From: Rhodocyclaceae bacterium
Lineage (GTDB): Bacteria > Pseudomonadota > Gammaproteobacteria > Burkholderiales > Rhodocyclaceae
NCBI GenBank assembly: GCA_020445805.1
Contig: JAGRFX010000013.1
Span: 1 to 39,956, forward strand
Direction of reading: 5' to 3'
Length of the DNA stretch: 39,956 nt
Shown: positions 33,501 through 39,345 of the stretch, in pieces
Layout: each line of letters opens with the position of its first letter
Position numbering within the stretch: the first letter of the stretch is position 1
Program-made: the position numbers and the translations under genes
Notes under the pieces: model-generated
Told to the model about the DNA's origin: nothing
The model's database searches: none
The model's input: only the letters and a program-made list of their open reading frames with translations

Positions 33501-34057
33501 CACATCATCACGATCACGTCCGCCAGCTGGTATCCGCAGATACCGCCCATCTCGGTCACCCCGGTACGGCTGTCGATCAGCACCAGGTCGTACTGGGCCA
33601 GCAGGCTGCGCCGCAGCCACTCGAAGAACAGGTCGCCTTCCCAGTTGAAGTAGAAGTCCTGCCAGTCGAAGCTGCGCAGGGCCAGGGCGTAGCGGGCCAG
33701 CTGCTCGGCCGTCAGCCGCTGGCCGGCGGGCATCAGGTCGAGACAGCCGCCGCTCGGCCTGCGCGGGTAGATGCGGGCAATGAATCGGCCAATGTCACGG
33801 AAGTCGTCGCCGCCGCCGGAGACCGACATGGTCTCCTTGTAGGCCAGCAGCAGGTCGAGCAGGCCCGGCTGGCCGCGCACCGCGTCGCGCAGCTCGCGCT
33901 CCTCGCCGCGGTAGAAGAACTGCTCGAGCCCCGGGGCCTCCAGGTCGAAATCGATCATCAGCACCTTGAGGCCCCGTCGCGACAGCACGTCGGCCACGTT
34001 GGCCATCGCCATCGAGCGGCCCACGCCGCCCTTGTACGAGTAGAAGGTGCAGATCAC
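30584..34057 (-). CDS. KGGVGR-variant ATPase / TIR / nSTAND1 / transmembrane / coiled-coil fusion protein
   Basis: 1157 residues. (1) 1-305: MinD/ParA-like ATPase with the variant P-loop YKGGVGRSMA (8-17), IDFDLEAPGL and LIDSRTG. (2) 354-475: TIR domain (FDVVLSYAANDAPLA, SSDWRLRMEELL, VALLPVLLPGHP); the usual GPWxxxE reads GPFEAQQ, so the NADase glutamate position appears to be Q424. (3) 575-985: nSTAND1 ATPase (CPYVGPEAF, YFGR, AHEALARDW), with Walker A GPSASGRSS (615-623) having Arg for Lys, and IDQLTI (688-693) where DQFEEL is usual. (4) 1011-1030: one membrane helix after QRRRQMRRR. (5) 1031-1150: long coiled coil, predicted outside by the positive-inside rule. GTG start overlaps the upstream gene (GTGA). 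The first modules resemble actinobacterial FxsT-type proteins; function is inferred. Confidence 0.85.
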   Translation of the reverse strand: MICTFYSYKGGVGRSMAMANVADVLSRRGLKVLMIDFDLEAPGLEQFFYRGEERELRDAVRGQPGLLDLLLAYKETMSVSGGGDDFRDIGRFIARIYPRRPSGGCLDLMPAGQRLTAEQLARYALALRSFDWQDFYFNWEGDLFFEWLRRSLLAQYDLVLIDSRTGVTEMGGICGYQLADVIVMMCGANHQNVDGTASMLEDFRSQPVEGLRRGRPLEIVVVPARVEQRAPELLDDFFTRFEQRFGTLLPSRLAELGMGFRDLAIPYDPQFAFEERVARSREEQAGREHLSSIFGQLADVIAALWPGSDDKDSPMIGVSAEARQRLAAGPESGAAPTPPEQITQARYDETKRFAEFDVVLSYAANDAPLASELRRTLTARGVRVTVDAAQSAISSDWRLRMEELLAHTRAVAVCLGAGPFEAQQKKLVALALMARDAGRDVALLPVLLPGHPGSVPADAALAEFLSIDLRQGFGDLQTPGRDAGPDAAEDRQGLARLIEVLKRPEARPRGVTVAPPQPSPSPPPGGMRFADELAGTAAPVGDAPRAGDVDPFWTDKPTTQLDAETPAMVESEERCPYVGPEAFAEHQADLYFGRAEEAGLLAELVEKNSVVLLIGPSASGRSSLLRAGLFPTLRKAHADWKLIEADCCARTLEAVMRALPAPRSRAALPGGAYEALSERPRGSVVVVIDQLTIDEPVTGATVQKSAAELSPGAERGGLAASVVRAMAEHGARVVLNLRSDQVAEWSAAAKGTPLADAARLELRQLDATALRDIIERPADRLGLALEPGLVDRLLSRSENEPGVLPFLQTTLVRLWVERRNGWLTNAAYDQFGGLRGVVVDTANHFFQGLPGESQRVMRGLVLHLLQVAPGGMRATSHRVRLNAVAEPGSPAAAIVAEMLRRRLLVASRDRGETAIELAHEALARDWEQVPKWLEEEREFLEWLHRVQAEHEVWINSGRDDDLLLLGGSLEEAERMALEHASDISREIHAFVTGSQAHRTAQRRRQMRRRTALGTVLIGVAATAATGWLMYNREQQALLVRTTELKERTNELDAARQTFELLQKLKELENEKVVSANLQREAQEKLAHLEGVLNDAMVALRDNPETRAAASNQLEQAVSETRRIVEQQKTYVRTRSAEIDRQQAVLRDILQRSGKGGY

Positions 34058-35811
34058 GAGCGGTTGCCCCCGCCCCAGACGTAGTCACGCTTCGGCTGCA
34101 GCCCGCCCTCGCCCAGTTCCGCGGCCAGCGCTCCCAGCGCGCTGCGGTCCGGCTGGGGTTCCTGGAGGCGGAGCAGGGTGGCCGGGAGGCTGCAGTGGAG
34201 CCAGCGGCGGAAGCGCCGCTCATTGCCCACTGCCAGCTCGCACTGGGGGTCGAACTCCACGGCATAGCGGTCGAAGGCCCCGGCGAGGCGCCGGCGGGTG
34301 GCGTCCTCGAGGACCGCCTCGATCTTCTCCCGCCCCGGATCCAGCGGCGAGACCGTGACGATGGCCACCTGGTCGTTGTTGAAGAAGGGCGAGTTCTGGA
34401 AGGTCTCGCGCAGGGTCGGGTGGAACAGCGAGACCTCGTCCACCAGCACCACGCAGCCGGCCCGGGCGATGGCCCGGTAGGTCTGCCGCAGCAGCGCCTT
34501 GTCCTGGACCAGCGCGTCGAAGGGGTACCACTGCAGGCGCACCTGGCGCTGGCGCTGCTGGACCTGGCCGCGCTGGCCGACTGCGTCGGCGATGTCCTCG
34601 GCGATCATGCGCACGCTGTGGCCGTCGGCATGGAAGGGACGCCAGCGGTGGCGGCTGTCGTGGTAGCGGGCCCGCCAGTCGATGCCCTCGTCGGCCAGGG
34701 CCCGGGTCAGGTCCTCGAACTGCTGCAGTTCCGCCCCGGTCAGGCGTGCCTTCAGGGCCGGGTCGTTCTCGAGGGCCTCCAGCTCGGCGCGGGTCATCGC
34801 CACGATGCACACCGGCACCCCGACGCTGCGGCTTCCGGCCCTGGGCTGGCGACCGCCCAGCCAGACCCGCGCAGGGCGCAGCGGATCCTCGCCGGCCAGG
34901 GCAAGGGGCGCGAGGACGAAGGTCTCGTCGGCGACCCAGTCCTTGGGCAGCTCGTCCTGCCGCACGTTGGAGAGCAGCAGGGCCAGCGAGCCGGACCGCG
35001 CGCGCAGTACCCGCAGGGCCTCGGCGACGATGGCCGTATCGGCCAGCATCAGCGGCAGCGACTGGGGCGTGACCAGTGCCGCCGCCGCGTGGCAGGCGAT
35101 CACGTTGTCCTCGCGCAGCCGCACGGCCCGCTCGTCGTCGGCGAACAGGCTCTCGCTCGACAGCTTGGCGGGCCGCTCCAGCCCCAGGGTCAGCTCGCGC
35201 GCCAGCGCGCCCGCCTGGCCCGCGTCGGCGGGGTGGTGGGCCAGGTAGAGGGCGTGGGTGACCTCGCGCTGCAGCTTGCGCTCGGGGCGTTGTGGCGCGC
35301 CGGTGTCGGGGCGGTCGCTCCAGCCGAGGAGCACATTGTTGACCGCGTTGCTGACGGCCGTGGCGAGGCCGCCGGCGTCCGTGAACACGGTGGCCAGGTT
35401 GGCGTCGAGCAGCCGGCTGCGCAGCGCGCCGATCTTCGCGCCCCGGTCTCCCTCGCCGGTCACGCTGTCCATCATCATCGGTGGCCAGGGCGCCAGGTCG
35501 CTGAGCACGAAGACCAGGCGCGGCTTGGCGGCGGCCGCCTCGTATTCCAGCTCGGTGATCGAGCGCTGGGCGGGGTTCTCGGACTCGGGCGGGACGAAGC
35601 CGTAGCGCCAGGCGAAGAGGCCCACGTAGATGTCGCAGTCGGCCACGTCCTTGAGGCACGCCGCCAGGGGCCGGTCGTCCCGCGCCACGTAGTCTTCCAT
35701 GGCGATGACCTTGACGCGGCCGATCTGGTTGAGCGCGCGATACACCGCCTCCCGGTGCTGCTTCAGGTCCTTGAAGCTGGAGGAGAGGTAGACCGTCCGG
35801 AATTCCGCCAT
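34054..35811 (-). CDS. DUF4062 / TIR-like multidomain protein, partner of the KGGVGR-STAND protein
   Basis: 585 residues from ATG 35811 (GGGAGAAC ribosome site). Residues 5-95 are a DUF4062 domain (TVYLSSSFKDLKQHREAVYRAL, VADCDIYVGLFAWRYGFVPP, SITELEYEAA), a nucleotide-fold module often fused to STAND or TIR proteins. Residues 185-300 look TIR-like (ALYLAHHPADAGQAGALARE, then CHAAAALVTPQSLPLML). Residues 385-545 form an unnamed domain (IARAGCVVLVDEVSLFHPTL, SPFFNNDQVAIVTVSPLDP, DPQCELAVGNERRFRRWLH). No membrane segment or signal. The stop overlaps the next gene's GTG by four bases, so the two products are made together. Probably a sensor or effector partner; enzymatic activity is unknown. Confidence 0.78.
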   Translation of the reverse strand: MAEFRTVYLSSSFKDLKQHREAVYRALNQIGRVKVIAMEDYVARDDRPLAACLKDVADCDIYVGLFAWRYGFVPPESENPAQRSITELEYEAAAAKPRLVFVLSDLAPWPPMMMDSVTGEGDRGAKIGALRSRLLDANLATVFTDAGGLATAVSNAVNNVLLGWSDRPDTGAPQRPERKLQREVTHALYLAHHPADAGQAGALARELTLGLERPAKLSSESLFADDERAVRLREDNVIACHAAAALVTPQSLPLMLADTAIVAEALRVLRARSGSLALLLSNVRQDELPKDWVADETFVLAPLALAGEDPLRPARVWLGGRQPRAGSRSVGVPVCIVAMTRAELEALENDPALKARLTGAELQQFEDLTRALADEGIDWRARYHDSRHRWRPFHADGHSVRMIAEDIADAVGQRGQVQQRQRQVRLQWYPFDALVQDKALLRQTYRAIARAGCVVLVDEVSLFHPTLRETFQNSPFFNNDQVAIVTVSPLDPGREKIEAVLEDATRRRLAGAFDRYAVEFDPQCELAVGNERRFRRWLHCSLPATLLRLQEPQPDRSALGALAAELGEGGLQPKRDYVWGGGNRS

Positions 35812-35850
35812 TCGTTCTCCCGTCCGCAGGTGCCCGGCCCGCATAAGCTG

Positions 35851-35856
35851 AGTATA
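35851..35856 (-). promoter_or_regulatory. Possible -10 box for the DUF4062/STAND pair
   Basis: TATACT on the minus strand, 40 bases before the DUF4062 gene start, in a 142-base gap that also separates it from the AbrB-family gene. No good -35 is seen at 16-18 bases. Confidence 0.3.
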
Positions 35857-35953
35857 GGCGGGCGGCATGGAGCGATGGCGGACAGGGTGACATCATCCCT
35901 GCCAGGGCCGCAAGAACCGGACGGCATTTTCAGGCGCGGGTGCCGCGCCGGGT

Positions 35954-37012
35954 TCAGCAGGCCTGGCGGGTGTCGGCGGGCTGGAGCAGGCGGAAGACGA
36001 GACCGGCGCCGAGGGTCAGGAAGATCACCCGCAGCACGTGGCAGGCCGTGACCAGCGGGACGCCGAGCTGCAGTTCGCGGGCGGTCACGCTCATCTCGGC
36101 GACGCCGCCCGGGGCGGCCGCGAGGGCCATGGAGGCCGGCGAGAGGCCGCCCTGCCAGGCAAAGAGCAGGGCCAGCAGGGTCCCGATCACGATGGCCAGC
36201 AGGGCCGACATCAGGGCCGCCGCCATGAAGCGCGGCGCGCGCCGGAAGAAGCCCGGCGAGAAGCGGCAGCCCAGCGCCACACCGATCAGCAGCTGGCCGC
36301 CATTGACCAGCCAGTGGGGCAGGGCCGAGAGCGGCAGGCCAGCGGCGGTCAGCACCCCGACCCCCAGCAGCGGACCCAGCACCCAGGCATTGGCGACGCG
36401 GAAGAGCAGCAGGGGCAGGGCACCCGCCAGGCTCGCCAGCACCAGCACCGGCATGCGGGCCCAGTCGGTGGTGGCGGCCAGCGGCGCATAGGCGTCGCTG
36501 CCGTGGGCCCCGGAGAAGCTCAGGGCGAAGGGAATGGTCACCACCACCACGGCCACCCGCAGGGCATGGGCGGCGGCCACCAGGTCCACGGCGCCGCCGT
36601 GACGCTCGGCCAGCACCGACATCTCGCCGGCACCGCCCGGCAGGGCAGCGAAGTAGCTGGTGGGGCGGTCGGCGCCGGACAGGCGGTGGATCAGGAGCGC
36701 GCACAGCACGCCCGCCGGCAGCGAGGCGGCCGCAATCGACAGCACCGTGCCGCCATGGCGGGCCAGCTCCTGCATGACGGCGGGCGTGAAGTAGAGTCCC
36801 AGGGCGGTGCCGATGGCCCACTGGCCGGCCTGCCGGCCACCCGGCAGGCCGGCGAGCGGCACGCCGGCGATGCGCAGGGCGGCCACGGCGAGCAGGGGGC
36901 CGATCATCCACGGCAGCGGCAGGTGCAGCCACTGGGCCAGCGCACCCATGGGCGCAGCCACCAGCAGCGCGGCGAGCATGTGCAGCACGGGGTGGCGGGA
37001 TGCGGCGATCAT
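35954..37012 (-). CDS. AbrB-family (ammonia monooxygenase-like) membrane protein
   Basis: About 352 residues, eight to ten hydrophobic helices in two homologous halves. Each half carries the family motif PGGxxEMSV: FAALPGGAGEMSVLAE in the first and LAAAPGGVAEMSVTAR in the second, each followed by a conserved H-x-LRV (HALRVAVVV, HVLRVIFLT). PF05145-type proteins are membrane proteins of uncertain function, often annotated 'putative ammonia monooxygenase' or AbrB, and suspected transporters. The start is uncertain: ATG 37012 (MIAASRHP) begins just before the first helix, while 37033 and 37063 are longer options without ribosome sites. Same strand as the flanking ADH and DUF4062 genes. Confidence 0.83.
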   Translation of the reverse strand: MIAASRHPVLHMLAALLVAAPMGALAQWLHLPLPWMIGPLLAVAALRIAGVPLAGLPGGRQAGQWAIGTALGLYFTPAVMQELARHGGTVLSIAAASLPAGVLCALLIHRLSGADRPTSYFAALPGGAGEMSVLAERHGGAVDLVAAAHALRVAVVVVTIPFALSFSGAHGSDAYAPLAATTDWARMPVLVLASLAGALPLLLFRVANAWVLGPLLGVGVLTAAGLPLSALPHWLVNGGQLLIGVALGCRFSPGFFRRAPRFMAAALMSALLAIVIGTLLALLFAWQGGLSPASMALAAAPGGVAEMSVTARELQLGVPLVTACHVLRVIFLTLGAGLVFRLLQPADTRQAC

Positions 37013-37069
37013 GCCCGCCAGTCTAGCGGCATGCATCGATGCTGCAATGCGGGACATCCACAAAATTGT

Positions 37070-38104
37070 TCAGGCGTGTGTCGGCTGCAACACGGCCGCC
37101 CCCTGCAGCCGTCCGGCCCGCAGGTCGTCGAGGGCCGCGTTGGCCTCGGCCAGGGGGTAGGCCACCGAATGCACGGCCAGGGGCTGCCGGGCGGCGTGGG
37201 CCAGGAAGTCCTCGCCGTCGGCCCGCGTCAGGTTGGCCACCGAGCGGATGCTGCGCTCCTGCCACAGGCGGGCGTAGTCGAAGCTCGGGATGTCGCTCAT
37301 GTGGATACCGGCGCAGACCACGCCGCCGCCGGGCCGCAGCACCGCCAGTGCGGCCGGCACCAGGGCCCCCGCCGGGGCGAAGATCAGGGCTGCGTCGAGC
37401 CGCCGCGGCGGCAGGACGTCGGCGTCGCCGGCCCAGCAGGCGCCGAGCTGGCGGGCATGGTCCTGGGCCGTGGTGTCGCCCGGTCGGGTGAAGGCGTAGA
37501 TCCTGCGGCCGTCGGCCACCGCCACCTGGGCGATCAGGTGGGCCGCCGCGCCGAAGCCGTAGAGGCCCAGATGGGTCACGTCGCCGCCGAAGGGGTGGGC
37601 GAGGGCCATCCGGTAGGCCCGGTGACCGATCAGCCCGGCACACAGCAGCGGCGCGGAGTGGAGGTCGTCGTAGGCATCCGGCAGCGGAAAGCAGAAGCGC
37701 TCGTCGGCCACGGTGTATTCGGCGTAGCCGCCGTCGAGGGTGTAGCCGGTGAAGCGGGCCGAGGGGCAGAGGTTCTCGGCGCCGGCCTCGCAGTAGCTGC
37801 AGTGGCCGCAGGTCCAGCCCAGCCAGGGCACGCCCACCCGCCGTCCCACCGGATGGCGCTGGGTGCCGGGTCCGCAGGCCACCACCTCGCCGACGATCTC
37901 GTGGCCCGGCACCAGCGGCAGGCACGGGTCGGGCAGCTCGCCATCCACCACGTGCAGGTCGGTTCGGCACACCGCGCAGGCGCTGACCCGCAGCAGCACC
38001 TGGCCCACGGCCGGCTCGGGGCGTGGCAGGGTGGCCAGGCGCAGCGGGCTGCCCGGCCGGTCCAGCACCATCGCGCGCATCGTGTCGGGCAGTGGCCCGG
38101 TCAT
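37070..38104 (-). CDS. Zinc-dependent alcohol dehydrogenase family protein
   Basis: 344 residues, MDR fold. Catalytic zinc ligands C46 (CAVCRTDLH) and H68 (PGHEIVGEV), and structural zinc cysteines C99, C102, C105 and C113 (CGHCSYCEAGAENLC), are all present. The cofactor domain has GLYGFGAAAHLIAQVAV, where the usual GxGxxG is shifted to GFGAAAH. The GYTLDGGYAEYT motif and the CRTDLH start place it in the AdhA/CAD-like group. It should oxidise alcohols or reduce aldehydes with NAD(P). The start is uncertain (38104, 38134 or 38080) with no clear ribosome site; the mobile-element-like repeat begins 13 bases upstream of 38104, so the native leader may have been replaced. Confidence 0.88.
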   Translation of the reverse strand: MTGPLPDTMRAMVLDRPGSPLRLATLPRPEPAVGQVLLRVSACAVCRTDLHVVDGELPDPCLPLVPGHEIVGEVVACGPGTQRHPVGRRVGVPWLGWTCGHCSYCEAGAENLCPSARFTGYTLDGGYAEYTVADERFCFPLPDAYDDLHSAPLLCAGLIGHRAYRMALAHPFGGDVTHLGLYGFGAAAHLIAQVAVADGRRIYAFTRPGDTTAQDHARQLGACWAGDADVLPPRRLDAALIFAPAGALVPAALAVLRPGGGVVCAGIHMSDIPSFDYARLWQERSIRSVANLTRADGEDFLAHAARQPLAVHSVAYPLAEANAALDDLRAGRLQGAAVLQPTHA

Positions 38105-38117
38105 GGCGGCGGAGGCC

Positions 38118-38390
38118 CTAGGGTCTGTGGACATTTGTATGGCGGTCGCGCTGGGGGTCTGTTGGGCTCGAGGACAAGGCGCGCCGACGCGGCCTGGGTG
38201 GCCCCCAGGCAAGGAGGTGCAACGCGGTCATCGGGCCCAGCAGGCCCCAGCCCGAGGGGTTGAGGCTGTGAGCCCGCGCCACGTCGTTGCGCTCGTTGCC
38301 AAGGGGGCCACCCTTGGCTTCCTCACGCGCCTTGTGGCACAGGCTCACAGTCTCAACGCGATCCGCCACACAAATGTCCACAACCCCTAG
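38118..38390. mobile_element. MITE-like element with 28-bp terminal inverted repeats
   Basis: The ends 38118-38145 and 38363-38390 are inverted repeats, 25 of 28 positions identical, sharing CTAGGG and TGTGGACATTTGT, then TGGCGG. Each end carries CTAG. If this is a 4-base target duplication, the element itself is 38122-38386. The 265-273 base length, lack of a transposase and internal hairpins (GCCTGGG/CCCAGGC at 38192-38210, GCCAAGGG/CCCTTGGC at 38298-38318) fit a miniature inverted-repeat transposable element. CTAG/YTAR targets are known for IS5-group elements, so an IS5-like parent is possible. Small open frames inside it are not called as genes. Confidence 0.75.
38260..38356. repeat. Internal long palindrome of the MITE-like element
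   Basis: Inverted arms 38260-38282 and 38334-38356 (TTGAG-N-CTGTGAGCC-N-G-N-GCCAC, 20 of 23 positions identical) enclose a second perfect 8-bp hairpin at 38298-38318. The right half of the element can therefore fold into one long nested stem-loop in RNA or single-stranded DNA. Confidence 0.7.
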
Positions 38391-38575
38391 CAGGGCGTGC
38401 CAACTCCAGCGGCGCCGAGGGCCCCGGCCGTGACCCCTGGCACGGCCACCCGACATCTCCCCGCCCGTCGGTGAACCCGCAGCGCAAGGCCCGCCACCCA
38501 TGGGCAGAACCGACGACCCGCATGCAGCCGGCGTCCGGATCGCGGCCCCGAGGGCCCGATTCGGCCGCGCAACGG

Positions 38576-38604
38576 TTGAGGGTCGGCAAGCGCTTTCATA
38601 CACT
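38576..38604 (+). promoter_or_regulatory. Sigma-70-type promoter of the lipoprotein gene
   Basis: TTGAGG (38576-38581), a 17-base spacer and TACACT (38599-38604), each matching four of six consensus positions. The predicted start near 38611 is 24 bases before ATG 38635. The rest of 38391-38575 holds no gene that I can support. Confidence 0.5.
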
Positions 38605-38634
38605 GGGGTCAAGCACCCCGCCAACGAGATCGCC

Positions 38635-39345
38635 ATGAAACCCCTGGCCAGCCTTGCCCTGCTTCTGATCGCCGGCAGCCTCCTCGCCGGCTGCGCCTCG
38701 CGCGTGCCGTCGGTGGCCCACACCCACGTGGGCCACGCCCTGAGCGGCTGGGTCGATACGCCGGGCGAGCGGGGCCTGCTCGAGGTGGCCGAGGCCGAGG
38801 CAAGCGTCGCCGAGCAGCACGCGGGTTTCGCCGTGGCCGGGGGGCGTGACGTGGCAGAGGTCCGGCTGCACCTGGGTCATGTGCTCCACACCCTCGACCC
38901 CGGCCGCGAGCCGGAGGGTCCGGGCGAGGGCTACGGCCTCGTCCGTGCCCTCGAAGGCGCGGCCAACCACCTGCGCTTCGCGGCCGAGTCGCGCGACGTC
39001 AGCGACAACCTGCGCGCGGGCGCCCAGGCCTTCGCCCGGGCGGCGGAGCCCATTCTCGAAGAGGCGCGGCTCACCGCGACCCTGGCGGAAACCGCCCGCG
39101 CAACGGCCGACCCGGCCGAGACCCTGGTGTTCGCCGACGAGGTGCTGAGCCGCAGCCGTCATATCCGGCAGGGCCTCGCCGGCCTGCGGCAGGGCATCGA
39201 GGCCGCCACCGATCGCGAGGACCCCACCTACCAGCCCGTCGAACGCTGGTACCTGTTCAACCTGATCCGCCTGCCCTCCGGCGACTGGATATTCCGGAAC
39301 CGCAATGACCCACCGAGCTCGCGCAACAGTGGCGGCTATCTCTAG
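38635..39345 (+). CDS. Lipoprotein of unknown function
   Basis: 236 residues with a clear lipoprotein signal: MKPLASLALLLIAGSLLAGC, lipobox LAGC with the lipidated cysteine at C20, then Ala-Ser, which favours outer-membrane sorting. The mature part is largely alpha-helical (LLEVAEAEASVAEQHAGFAV, AEVRLHLGHVLHTLDP, ANHLRFAAES, LRAGAQAFARAAEPILEEAR), with evenly placed Ala/Leu and no recognised domain. Its helical repeats resemble cytochrome-like or TPR-like bundles only in general form. The end overlaps the next gene by 41 bases in another frame, suggesting coupled expression. Confidence 0.78.
   Translation: MKPLASLALLLIAGSLLAGCASRVPSVAHTHVGHALSGWVDTPGERGLLEVAEAEASVAEQHAGFAVAGGRDVAEVRLHLGHVLHTLDPGREPEGPGEGYGLVRALEGAANHLRFAAESRDVSDNLRAGAQAFARAAEPILEEARLTATLAETARATADPAETLVFADEVLSRSRHIRQGLAGLRQGIEAATDREDPTYQPVERWYLFNLIRLPSGDWIFRNRNDPPSSRNSGGYL

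Noticed and set aside
38118-38723. Small open frames across the inverted-repeat element and the lipoprotein promoter region
   Set aside because: They end or begin in the terminal repeats, have no family match by eye and conflict with the clear repeat structure and the lipoprotein gene.
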